Shown: positions 22,560-33,208 of the stretch, piece after piece | Layout: each line of letters begins with the position of its first letter | How positions within the stretch are numbered: the first letter of the stretch is position 1 | DNA from: Apium graveolens | Taxonomy: Eukaryota; Streptophyta; Magnoliopsida; Apiales; Apiaceae | DNA: 64,000 nt | Assembly (NCBI RefSeq): GCF_009905375.1 | Contig: NC_133655.1 | Coordinates: forward strand, 38,149,437-38,213,436 | Direction: 5' to 3' | Program-made: the position numbers and the translations under genes | The notes under the pieces: generated by a model | What the model was told of the DNA's origin: nothing | The model's database searches: none | Seen by the model: only the letters and a program-made list of their open reading frames with translations

Positions 22560-23747
22560 GGGACTGTGATTATAGAAAAAGTTGGGCATGCTTTAGAAAA
22601 TATTGACAAAGCTGTATTGGGTCAAACGGCCGAGGTTGTCCTGACAAAAGTGCAACCTCAATTGTCGGAGATAAAATTACGCATGAAAAGTTAAAGCGTG
22701 TATCATAAATTAGAAACCACATCAAGGTTAATAACCCCTAATTTTGAATATTTCATGGTTCACAGCTTCACTATAATCCTGATCATTTGTTCTAAAAATG
22801 CAGTTGCAGAACAAGATTATGAAAAGAAAAAACTTAAAGAAAGAATTGCAAAGCTCTCCGAAGGTATTTTTGTCATTCATGCATGTTTAATGTGAATTTA
22901 CGCGGCTCAAGCTTATTAAAGAGTGACATAGTTTAATTTATTTATAGTTGTTTCAAATCACTTTATGTGTAGGTTGGAGTACAAACTGAAACAGAGTTGA
23001 AAGAGAGAAAGCTTATAGTAGAATATGCTCTTAAAAAAAATGTATGCATATTTTTCTATATTAAAGGTTTATAATGTGAACATAGTTGCTTTAGATCGGA
23101 AGGCTAACCGAGGCATCTATCCAAACATTATTTGGAAGCTGTTGAGAAAGTGATTGTTGTTGGTGGTGGCCGTACCTTTATAAGGTTAGATGCAAAGTTG
23201 ATGGCATTAAAGGAAGGCCTGAGAATGATGAAGAAAAGGTAGTTTTTTTTTTAATTTCACCACTTGGCAATACCCGAATGTATAGATAATTTTTTCAGGA
23301 TCACGCATGCTCTTTGCAATTGTGTTAACTTTATGTAAAGAATTTGATATAGTATATTTAATTTTCCCCACCTTTAAAAGCGGTGATCACTCTATTGAGT
23401 ATTTTACGGGAAACCGCCGGCTAAGTATTTGAGAAGTAAGGCTTAGATGTGACTTGCAGTTTAAGGAGGATATAGTCAAAAGACCTTTAAGCTATCCTTT
23501 CAAGTTAATTACAAAAAATATTATTGTTAATTGAAGTGTTGTCAGTGAAAAGGTAATTGAAACCATTTTGTTTTACTTTTATTTTTCATTTTTATTAGGT
23601 ATAGTTGTTTTGTGATGTAGTATTTTTCATTTTAGCCAAATTTGTGCAATCTAGGTACTTGCCTCGGACCACCAGAACTATGGATATAATGCAGCCACCG
23701 GAAACTATGAAGATTTGATGGATGCTGGGATTATTGACCCAACCAAG
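22560..23747 (+). pseudogene. CPN60B: Captured plastid chaperonin-60 beta gene fragment
   Basis: At least six exon-like blocks with introns kept: about 22560-22690 (LGQTAEVVLTKV), 22804-22863 (YEKKKLKERIAKLSEG), 22973-23032 (VGVQTETELKERKL), 23090-23240 (VGGGRTF, then LRLDAK), 23465-23555 (DIVKRPLSYPFKLITKN) and 23655-23747 ([14 protein letters not shown], then AGIIDPTK). The order and wording follow the apical-to-equatorial region of the plastid Cpn60 beta subunit, a GroEL-type folding chaperone, rather than mitochondrial Cpn60. Splice-like borders remain (for example ending AAG/GTAAGC at 23747). Lesions include in-frame stops and missing segments, and both gene ends are absent. It is a gene fragment carried by the Helitron, not a working chaperonin gene. 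Confidence 0.88.
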
Positions 23748-25420
23748 GTAAGCGATGTGTTAAAATACTACAAGCATGTCCAATATGAACTCAGGCCAGT
23801 AAAGCTTTTGTAAATGGTATACTATTTTCTAAATATTTAACAATTAGGATAGAAAAATCAGGACCATAAAAAATAAATGAATTTAAATAATTATAAGAAA
23901 AATATAATAAATTTTGTACAAAATATAAAGAAGGCAAATCAAACACATAATAAACTGATATCCACCTAATGACATGCATATCAAATAATACGTTTAAACA
24001 TCTTTGATTCCAAGACTTTCTGGAGATTGTATAGACCACGTTCGTATAATCTCAAGATAAAATTAGTATTCGATATTTTTCTAATTGTTAAGTGTAATAA
24101 ATATACCACTCATATTCCCCTGAAATGCTATGACATTGAAATTTACACTTTTTAAAATTTACTCTACAAATACTACTTTGCGAAGACATTTTGTTATATG
24201 TTATTGTTACCCTTTCCATACATACCTATACCGATACCCAATAAAACCATTTTGTGTCCTCTCTTGCATAATATTATTTGTCTCTTTTAAAAATTTTAAC
24301 AGGTTCCCTGAATCACCAAGTGTTATAGATTGATTCCATCATGTAAGTATATGTCAATTCCAACGATTCTTTATGATCACTCTTGAAAATAATAGGAAAT
24401 TTTCTTGAGTGTAGGATTGTTTAAATTTGGTATATTTTGATATATTAGAGCATATTAAAATTTTATTAATTGATGCTAGAAATCCTTGAGGAAAATAATT
24501 ATATTCCTCATCGTCACTTTGCGTAGAGATTGTTTGCAGACAAAGGCTTACACTTAGATTCCAGATTCAAACTCATTCCGTCGTCAAAATTTGCAGAAGG
24601 TAGCATTTGCTGTATTTTTTTACATATATTTACAACTTTGTTTATTTGCATACTAGCTTCTTGCTTTGCGAATTTTGTGAATATGAAATTTAAAGTGTGT
24701 TGTACGACTGTGGAGTCATTACCGAATTTGTAGAATGGCCGGAATTATTTAGACAAAGGGTTATTACTTGCCAATCAAAAAATTCATGACTTGAAAATAT
24801 TATAATACCTCGTCATGTAGGCTCATTTTCCAAGCTGGCTGCTTCCAGTCATAGCCTTTGCCGAATAAACAGTTCACACCAAAATATATTGTGGTATAAG
24901 CGAGCAAGTTACAATATTTCTCCATCTATTTTACCTATACACTTGAAAATATGTTCTTGCGTGCATATATGTCTTATTGATTTGAAATATAGCTTAATTC
25001 GAGCTGGGTTTTAGGCCTTTGTGCATGTTTTTAGATCACAATTCTTTAAATTTTCTTTGTTAGATTACATCTGATACTTTTCACCTGTAAAATTAATTTT
25101 GATATATTAATATATCTCTTTTGACAAGTGCATGTGTTTCTTCCATCCATGCAATATTAATCGTATTAGTTCTATCGTTATTGTCCGATTTAAAAGGTAC
25201 TCGAGTTAATTTATTTTACTTTTAAGTTTATTTATATGTGCGTGAATGTATATTGGTTATTCAGCTTGATTAAGAGTATTACACAATTTAATTGTATTAG
25301 GATTTTGGAGTTGGGACTTGAAAATTTGTTTGGAACACATATATATGCTTTAGTGTATTATTTTGTAGACAGTTTTTATGTTGTTACAGGTTTTATTATT
25401 TTGTATGTTTTCATTAGATA
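23748..25420 (+). other. Helitron middle region
   Basis: AT-rich. An exon-like piece at 24510-24602 (DKGLHLDSRFKLIPSSKFAEG) may be a second captured fragment but is not recognised. A segment near 24090-24260 resembles 22360-22540 (ATATCACTCATATTCCC, TTTGCGAAGA), so part of the arm is duplicated. Confidence 0.4.
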
Positions 25421-25425
25421 GGTGT

Positions 25426-25969
25426 TGTTATGGATAAAAAGTTAAGGTTATTATATGTTGTATTTATTACTAAGATTCGGGAGCTCAAGGCCTTTAATGG
25501 CTGCTCTCGTGTTTCGTGACTCAATCTGCCTTTACGAGATGCCTACGTATCTCTGTGAATTAGAGAATCAAGCCAAAAAACGTAGTTCTGATTTGTGGGG
25601 TGAGGCCCCTTATATAGATGTGGGAGTCCTTGAATTGGACTTGGTATAGGAGACTTGGTGGACAAGCCTCTGAATTAGGATAGACTTAGGAGTCCTAGAA
25701 AGTAGGAAGCTGATTCCTTATCCTTTTAGGTCCCCTTGAGGCTAATCTATAAGGATTTATATCCTTATCGGGACTCTTCTCAATAGCTGATTTTTCCCTT
25801 ATTAATTAATTACGAAATTAATTAATAATCAGGGCTTTTGGGCCTTTTTTATTCCACCAGGCCTGATCTGGTCCATCAGGCTTAATCTTTCTGGTCTGAA
25901 TATTATACATCTTATTATTGGGTCTATCAGCCCATTAATTATAAAATCAGGACTTATTTATCTCTATCA
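25426..25969 (-). repeat. LTR (3' LTR in element orientation)
   Basis: It pairs with 35913-36456. Adjacent on its right is the polypurine tract, read on the - strand as GTTGGGGGGCAAA (about 25970-25983). Confidence 0.93.
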
Positions 25970-26100
25970 TTTGCCCCCCAACTTTTGGGAAACATTGATT
26001 AGGTTTCGCAGAAGTTATTCGTTCCCTTTCAGGGTTTCGTTTTTGCGTAAAGTGTGGAGCGACCTACACATTTACAATGAATCTTCCTTTTATTCAGAAA

Positions 26101-26770
26101 TTATCTTAATTTCCAGGAATTTTCCCTAATTTTCTGGGATTTTCCCTAATTTCTGGATTTTTCCCTTAATTTCTGGGATTTATCCTAATTTTCTGGGATT
26201 TTTCCCTAATTTTCTGGGATTTTTCCCTAATTTCTGGATTTTTCCCTAATTTTCTGGGATTTATCCTTAATTTCTGGATTTTTCCCTAATTTCTGGGATT
26301 TTTCCCTAATTTTCTGGGATTTATCCTTAATTTCTGGATTTTTTCCCTAATTTCTGGGATTTTTCCCTAATTTTCTGGGATTTATCCTTAATTTCTGGAT
26401 TTTTCCCTAATTTTCTGGGATTTATCCTTAATTTCTGGATTTTTCCCTAATTTTCTGGATTTTCCCCCTAATTTTTGGGATTTATCCTTAATTTCTGGAT
26501 TTTTCCCTAATTTCTGGGATTTTTTCCTAATTTTCTGGGATTTATCCTTAATTTCTTGATTTTTTCCTAATTTCTGGGATTTTTCCCTAATTTTCTGGGA
26601 TTTATCCTTAATTTCTGGATTTTTCCCTAATTTTCTGGGATTTATCCTTAATTTCTGGATTTTTCCCTAATTTTCTGGATTTTCCCCCTAATTTTTGGGA
26701 TTTATCCTTAATTTCTGGATTTTTTCCCTAATTTCTGGGATTTATCCTTTAACTTTCTGGATTTATTCCT
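26101..26770. repeat. Minisatellite, TTTCTGGGATTTTTCCCTAA-type unit
   Basis: About 670 bp of tandem copies built from 18-21 base half-units (TTTCTGGATTTTTCCCTAAT and TTCTGGGATTTATCCTTAAT) that alternate, giving a higher-order unit near 40 bp and longer duplicated blocks. It lies inside the Retand-type element, between its 3' LTR and the antisense gene. Confidence 0.9.
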
Positions 26771-26879
26771 TATTTCTGAAAATATTAACATTTTTCAGAA
26801 ATTATTTTAAGGAATTTCCTTTTTTTTTTGTAATTTTCCAGGATTTTTTCTTCCTTTTCTTCCTTTTCTTTTTTTTTTA

Positions 26880-27375
26880 TACAATTTTCGACCAGGAATC
26901 CATTCGACCAGGATCCTGGTCGAATTAGCCCCTGCTATGCCTTGGTCGAAGGATTTTCGAGGAGGATGCTTTCGGTCAGGAGTCCTGGTCGAATTTCGGC
27001 CAGGATTTTTCCTTCTTTCCTTTTTTTTTCGACTAGGATTTTCGTCCCTTTCGGTCAGGATTCTTGCTTTTTGACCGAATTAAGCTTCTCTTGCTGCCCA
27101 GGTCGACAGAATTTTGACCTCAATGATTTCGACCAGGAATCTTTTGTGTTTCTTGGTCGAATGGGTCTAATTCTAGTCGAATTAAGCCTCCTTTTCAACC
27201 CTGATCGACAGGATCTCGACCTCAGGGGCTTCGATCAGGATTTCTCTATATTTTCTGGTCGAATTGATCCTAATCCTGGTCGAATTAAGGCCTTTATTTA
27301 GCCTGATCGACTTGATTTCGAGCTCAAGCCATTCGACCAGGACTTCTTTGTGTTTTCTGGTCGAACAGGTCAAGA
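26880..27375. repeat. Degenerate repeat with GACCAGGA / TGGTCGAA inverted pairs
   Basis: Four to five imperfect units of roughly 100-120 bp. Each holds TTCGACCAGGA, then 20-30 bases, then TGGTCGAA, so each can fold back. The best copies are at about 27128-27165, 27230-27265 and 27330-27366. Confidence 0.75.
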
Positions 27376-27419
27376 ACATATGCATGTATATAAATTTTTG
27401 TACATACTTGGATTTAGGC

Positions 27420-27823
27420 CCCTTATGCTGGGCTAAAACTTGGGCCCATTTTAACTGGGCTTATTCTCTTACTGGGCTTCACAGGCCTTTCAATTGGGCC
27501 TCTAATTCTGGGCGTTTAATTTGGGCCAACGTTTTGGGTTCAGGCCAAAAAAAAAAAAAATTATCCTAGCTGGACTTTTTTTCCACCCCTAAAACCATTT
27601 GGGCCTCTTTCAACACTTGGGCCCTTAACTGGGCTTTTGTTTTCTAAACCCAAACTCCAAATTACTCTAGGATTGTTTCTGGATCTTTCCAGAATCTTCA
27701 AAAAAACTCAAGTTTTCTTTCTTGAATTTTCCAAAGATTTCCTGATGCTTCCAGAACCTTCTTTTTTTGGGCCTGAATGGGCTTTTCTAGGCCCAATTTC
27801 CTTCTTTTCCTCCTATATAAAGG
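27420..27823 (+). promoter_or_regulatory. Promoter of the antisense gene: TGGGCY cluster and TATA box
   Basis: About a dozen TGGGCC/TGGGCT words (plus AGGCCCA on the other strand) occur between 27428 and 27795. TATATAAAGG at 27814-27823 is followed by a CT-rich initiator (CTCTCACTCACACTCTTCACC, 27836 on) and an ATG at 27949. TGGGCY is the site II element bound by TCP factors in promoters of growth-linked plant genes. Function here is inference. Confidence 0.65.
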
Positions 27824-27948
27824 TGGGGGGGTGTGCTCTCACTCACACTCTTCACCCTTCACTTCATTCATTTCTAAAACTCTCCAATCTTTCTCCTCTT
27901 CCAACTTTCCTCCCTTAGCTTCCAGCCTTCTTTTCCAGTCTTTACTAA

Positions 27949-29854
27949 ATGGCTGACAAGAGTTCTGAGAGGGCGGCCAAGATAGCCTCGGCTTCAAAAC
28001 GAGGTAAGGATATCGAGATCCGCTCTTCATATATGTCTTTAATTGATATGATTAACACTAGGGGGGATGAATATCCCTCCACTGCACATCTCGACTCTTT
28101 TAATCATTGTAATACTTGGCACAACATAGATTTTAATAAACTAAATGCTCGCTATAACGTCCTTCCTCCTCTTAAATTAGTTCCAGTCTCTGGTGGTGAC
28201 CGTACTTGCCACTGGAGACCCGACACTCTCTTCATTTACACAGATGCCCTTAATGCTGGGCTTAGGTTTCCTTTCCATCCTTTTATTCCTCATCTTTTGG
28301 CTGATCTACAAATTAATCCGTGTCAGCTTCCTCCAAACGCCTGGAGGAATATTCTATGTTTTATGGTTTGTTGTCTTAGAGAGGGCTTTCCTCTTTCTGT
28401 AGCCGTTTTTAGGAAGGTCTTTCAGTGTTATAATAGTTCTTCCAATATCTGTGGCTGGGTCTATGTCAAGCAAAGGCCCAAAAGCAGACATATCTTTAAC
28501 AGCGCCTCTATTCCTGATAATAATCAAAATTGGAGGAATAGTTTCGTTGGGTTACGTTGGGAGAATGGTGACTGGGGCACACTTTTTCGATCTTCCTTCG
28601 GGAAGGTCAGTGATGGTAGCCTCAAATCCATTCACTTAACTCCTGAAGAAACTATTATTTATAATGGGCTTACTCAGGATGATGGCACCACCACCAGCTG
28701 GACTCTCTTAGAGGAGTTTTCCCTGATTCATGTGGGACTATCCTCTGTTTCTCAACAGGGTATTTTTCTTCCCTTCTCAATTTTACTTCATTTCATGCAT
28801 TATTAACATCACTTATTTTGTCCTTTGCTTTGTTTCAGCTGCTAAGGAGATTAACGAGGACAATGTTCCTTTGGTTGAGGAAACAGCTAGGATGAAGAAA
28901 GCTCGGCTCGCAGGCCTAGACACCCGGGGAAAGGCCACGGAGCCTATCTTTTTGAAGAAGCACAAAGAGCCTATAGGGGAGGCTTCAACTGAAGGAGCTG
29001 GAGGCCATGGTGCTCCTATCACTGCTGCTGCCCCTACTGCTGCTGCCACAGGCGCCTTTCAGCCTCTCTGGGGATTCCGCCAAGGGGACACCGTAGTTGG
29101 TTCCACGAAACATGCTTGGGATTGGTCTTACCATAGCGTGACTCCCAAGGATTTTACTGATGTGGTGGCCACCCCTGATCTTGAGAGGATTAAGCTCATG
29201 GGAGCTCAGTCTCTGGCTTCGGTATGCCTTCTCTTTTTTGAACTTATTTTTCATTCTTGTAGCATTTTCTTGCCTTATATTTTGTTAATTGCTTTGTTCC
29301 AGTCTAACGCCTACTTTCAAGGCGCTGTGAGGCAAGCCGAATCGTGGAAGCGGGCTTCTGATAAGGCCGATAATGCCCTCAGGAGGCAACAGAAGAAGTA
29401 TGCTACCCTGGAGAAGAAGCTCAAGCACAAAGAGGAAGAACTCGGAGAGTCTAACGCCGAGCTGGTGGTACTTCGGGCGGAGAAGGATAAAGCTATAGAC
29501 AACTATCTGGACTCGGAGGAGTTTGCCCAATCCATGAGGATTAGGGATGATTCAGTCTTTCCCGGGTTTTTTAGGACTGGTTGGGACACGGCCCTTGGGA
29601 CCGTGAACGAGGCTTGTCCTGATATTAACCCGGCGGACTACATCTGCCCTGATGACGAGGCTTTGCTACAGAGGTTTCGTACCCGAGTAGTTGTCTCAGA
29701 CCATGTTCCTCAGGATCCACTCCTTCCTCCTCCCGAGTCTTCTTCCAGACCTGCTGAGGACGACAGCTCTTCCTCCTCCTCCGAGACGACAGAGACATCC
29801 AGCGAGAGTGGAGAGGATGATAATATGGATGCCGAGGGTACTTCAGCTCCTTAG
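27949..29854 (+). CDS. Antisense extra gene of the Retand-type element, two introns
   Basis: Three exons, 27949-28759, 28839-29221 and 29303-29854, joined by GT-AG introns of 79 and 81 bp (donors GTATTT and GTATGC, acceptors TTTCAG and TTCCAG). Phases fit, giving an uninterrupted 581-residue protein. Residues 20-260 form a globular part with NAWRNILCFMVCCLREGFPL, which resembles the domain annotated as putative gypsy-type transposon (Transposase_28). Exon 2 has an Ala-rich linker. Exon 3 begins with a coiled coil (QQKKYATLEKKLKHKEEELG) and ends in a Ser/Glu/Asp-rich tail. Antisense ORFs at this place are known from Tat-lineage elements, and their role is unknown. It reads opposite to gag-pol and stops about 320 bp before the end of pol, in a convergent arrangement. 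Confidence 0.82.
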
Positions 29855-30175
29855 AGCTTTTTCAGCCCTACGTGGCTTTCTATTTTTTATCCTATTTTCG
29901 AGACTTTATTTATCGAATTTTTGTAATATCTATCAGATCTATTTCATTTATCACCTTCTATGCTTGCATCCATGCATTTGACTTTTATTCGTTAGGCCAC
30001 AAACATACTTTGAAGAACTCATGAATTTTGTAAAATTGTCTGGGATTCGTCCCTTACACAAGTAATAATAAACTTCGTAATAAAACTAAAACATATAAAT
30101 CCTAAGCAAGCAAAGCTTCAAGGTGCTTTTCAACCTACTCGCCATCCTGACGAGTGAGAATCGTATCCGGCTGCC

Positions 30176-33100
30176 CTACACATAGTAAACCTTCAGGTTT
30201 TGTGCATGCCAAGTTCTCGGGACTTCAAATCCATCCATAGTCTCTAGCTTGTAGGTTCCTCTACCTTGAACACTCTTGACTCTGTACGGCCCTTCCCAAT
30301 TCGGGGCAAGCTTCCCTTTTTGTCCTACACCAGATGCTTCTATCTTCCTCAAGACTAGATCGCCTTGTTTAAAAAACCTTTCTTTAACCCTTAGGTTGTA
30401 GTAAAATGAAGCCTTTTTCTGATATTCTACTATCTTTGCATGTGCCTTATCTCGCACTTCATCGATCAGATCCAGGGCTAACCTCTGCCCTTCCTCATTT
30501 TCTACAGCATTGAAAGTCTGAATCCTTGGAGAGGAATGCGATATCTCCACGGGAACTACTGCTTCTGCCCCATATGCCAACATGAAAGGAGTTGCTCCTG
30601 TCGTGACTCTACAAGTAGTCCTATAGGCCCATAATATTGGAAGTATCTCATCCACCCAATTATTTCTTGACTTCTCGATCCTCTTTTTTAGTCCATCCAG
30701 GATTATCCGATTTGCTACCTCTGCTTGCCCATTGGCTTGCGGGTGAGCCACAGAGGTGAATCGTAACTCAATTTCATTTTCTTCACAATACTTCTTGAAT
30801 TCCTCATTGTTGAATTGTGTTCCATTGTCAGTGACGAGGATATGGGGAATTCCATATCGGCACATAATGTTTTCTCACAGGAATTGTGCAACCTGCTTAG
30901 TTGTGATTTTGGCCAAGGGTTTGGCTTCGATCCACTTGGTGAAATAATCAATGGCTACAATCAGAAATTTCCTTTGTGCCGTGGCCATAGGAAAAGGCCC
31001 TAGAATATCCATCCCCCACATAGCAAAGGGAATAGGCGAGTTGATAGAGGTCAGCATCTCGGGGGGTTGTCTAACAACTGGTGCATGCTTTTGACAGCGA
31101 TCACACTTCTTCACATATTCTTTGGCATCAGCCATCATTTCTGGCCAATAGAAGCCTAAACGAGTTATCTTATGAGCCAAGGCCCTGCCCCCCAAGTGTT
31201 GTCCACAAATACCTTCATGCACTTCTTCAAGAGCCAAGCGTGCCTCATCGGGCCTGAGACACCTCAAGTAGGGAACCACGAAAGATCTTTTGTAAAGAAT
31301 CCCATCTATCAAAGAGTACCTTAGTGCCCGAACAGTTAACTTCCGTGCTTCAGTTGCATCACTTGGCAACCAACCGGTCTGAATGTGAGCCTTGATGGGA
31401 TCAATCCATGACGTCCCCAAGCCTATGGGAGCCAGCAGCTTAACATCTATGCTTCGTGTCTTCAAAACACGGAAGTACACACTTCCTGAACTTTCTTCAA
31501 TCTCAGATGAAGCGAACTTTGATAGCGCATCTGCCTTAACATTTTCTTCCCTTGGAATGTGTTCAACATGGCACTCATTAAATTGGGTCATCACAGCCCT
31601 TACTAGGCGGACATACTTAGCCATCGTATCATCCCTTGCCTCAAATTCTCCCTTTACCTGGGATATGATCAGCTTCGAGTCTCCACGGACCTTTAAGTTT
31701 TTGACTCTAAGTGTCCCAGCTAGACCAAGGCCAGCTATCAGGGCTTCATACTCTGCCTCATTGTTTGTGGTTGGAAAATCTAGCTTCATAGCATACTCAA
31801 TTAAGAACCCATCAGGGCTTTGCAAAACCAACCCTGCTCCACTGGAATTTGTTTTTGATGCTCCATCAAAATAGAGAACCCAATATTCTTTCTCCTTGTC
31901 CCCATTGTCGACTCCCTTGTCTTGAGGTATGGTATCTTCCTGCCCCCCGACTTCTTGGTTGGGTATGGTACATTCCACCACGAAGTCAGCTAGTGCCTGG
32001 GCTTTTATGGCCGTACGTGGCTTATACTTGAGATCGAACTCTCCCAACTCTATTGCCCACTTAATCAGTCTCCCACTTGCCTTGGGACTGTGAATGATAT
32101 TTCTCAGTGGCTGATTTGTTAGCACTTCAATTTGGTGAGCTTGAAAATAAGGACGCAGCTTTCTTGAAGCCATTACCAAGGCTAAAGCGAATTTCTCAAT
32201 GGCTGAATAATTCAACTCAGCACCATGCAAAATTTTGCTGACATAGTATACGGGTTTCTGGACTTTCAGTTCCTCCTTAACCAACACGGCGCTCAAGGCG
32301 CTCTCTGAAACAGCCAAGTACAAGAATAAAACTTCATTCAGAACTGGCTTGGCCAACAATGGGGCATGGCCCATATACTTCTTTAACTCTTCAAATGCCT
32401 TCTGATTTTCCTCACTCCATACAAAGTCTTTGATGTTCTTTAGTGACTTGAAAAATGACAAGCACTTGTCTCCTGACTTGGAGATGAATCGTCCTAACGC
32501 AGCAACCCTTCCTGTGAGCTTCTGAACATCCTTGACAGTTTTGGGGGGTTCCATGTCCAGGATTGCCTTTATTTTATCGGGGTTTGCCTCAATTCCCCTC
32601 TTCGAGACCATCAATCCCAAGAATTTTCCAGATCCTACTCCGAAAGCACACTTCGTCGGATTCAACATCATCTTGTGGTACCTCAGGACCTCAAAAGCTT
32701 CCCTTAAATGGGCTATATGATCAGTCTTTACTAGACTCTTGACTAACATGTCATCAACATAGACTTCCATAGTCTTACCAATAAGATCCTTAAAAATTCT
32801 ATTCACCAACCTTTGATAGGTGGCTCCTGCATTCTTGAGACCAAACGCCATAACAAGATAACAATAAACACCAAAGTCAGTGATAAATGATACCTTTGGA
32901 ATGTCATCCTTATGCATTTTGATCTGGTTGTATCCGCTAAATCCATCCATGAAACTCAGCATCTCATGTCCAGCGGTGGCATCAATCAAAGTATCAATTC
33001 TAGGCAGCGGAAAACAGTCTTTGGGGCATGCATCATTCAGATCGGTGAAGTCTATACACATCCTCCACTTTCCATTAGCCTTCTTCACCATTACAGGGTT

Positions 33101-33208
33101 TGCTAACCACTCCAGAAATTGAATCTCCTCAATGAAACCAGCCTCTAAGAGCTTTTCCACTTCCTGCTTTATAGCCTCTTGTCTTTCCGGGGCAAAATTT
33201 CTTTTCTT
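30176..33208 (-). pseudogene. Pol of the Retand-type element (RT, RNase H, aRNase H, integrase)
   Basis: It continues the gag-protease frame after a TAA at 33209-33211. RT with VYVDDMLVKS (about 32735-32765); RNase H with KYKPRTAIKAQALADF near 31990; then an archaeal-type RNase H (YFDGASKTNSSGAGL near 31860, EAEYEALIAGL near 31750); integrase with a zinc-binding His-Cys part near 31100-31200, then WGMDILGPF, TDNGTQFNNEEF and AHPQANGQAEVANR (30720-31020). The tail is GKLAPNWEGPYRV; stop TAG at 30176-30178. A TGA at about 30872-30874 interrupts the integrase. With the TAA before pol this makes two lesions, both of a kind a C-to-T change would give. No chromodomain, as expected for Tat. Confidence 0.92.

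Noticed and set aside
25455..25649. 64-codon ORF identical in both LTRs (also 35942-36136)
   Set aside because: It is LTR sequence; the two copies are the two LTRs of one retrotransposon.
26101..26770. CRISPR-like regular repeat array
   Set aside because: Repeats are contiguous, without unique spacers, in a plant retrotransposon.
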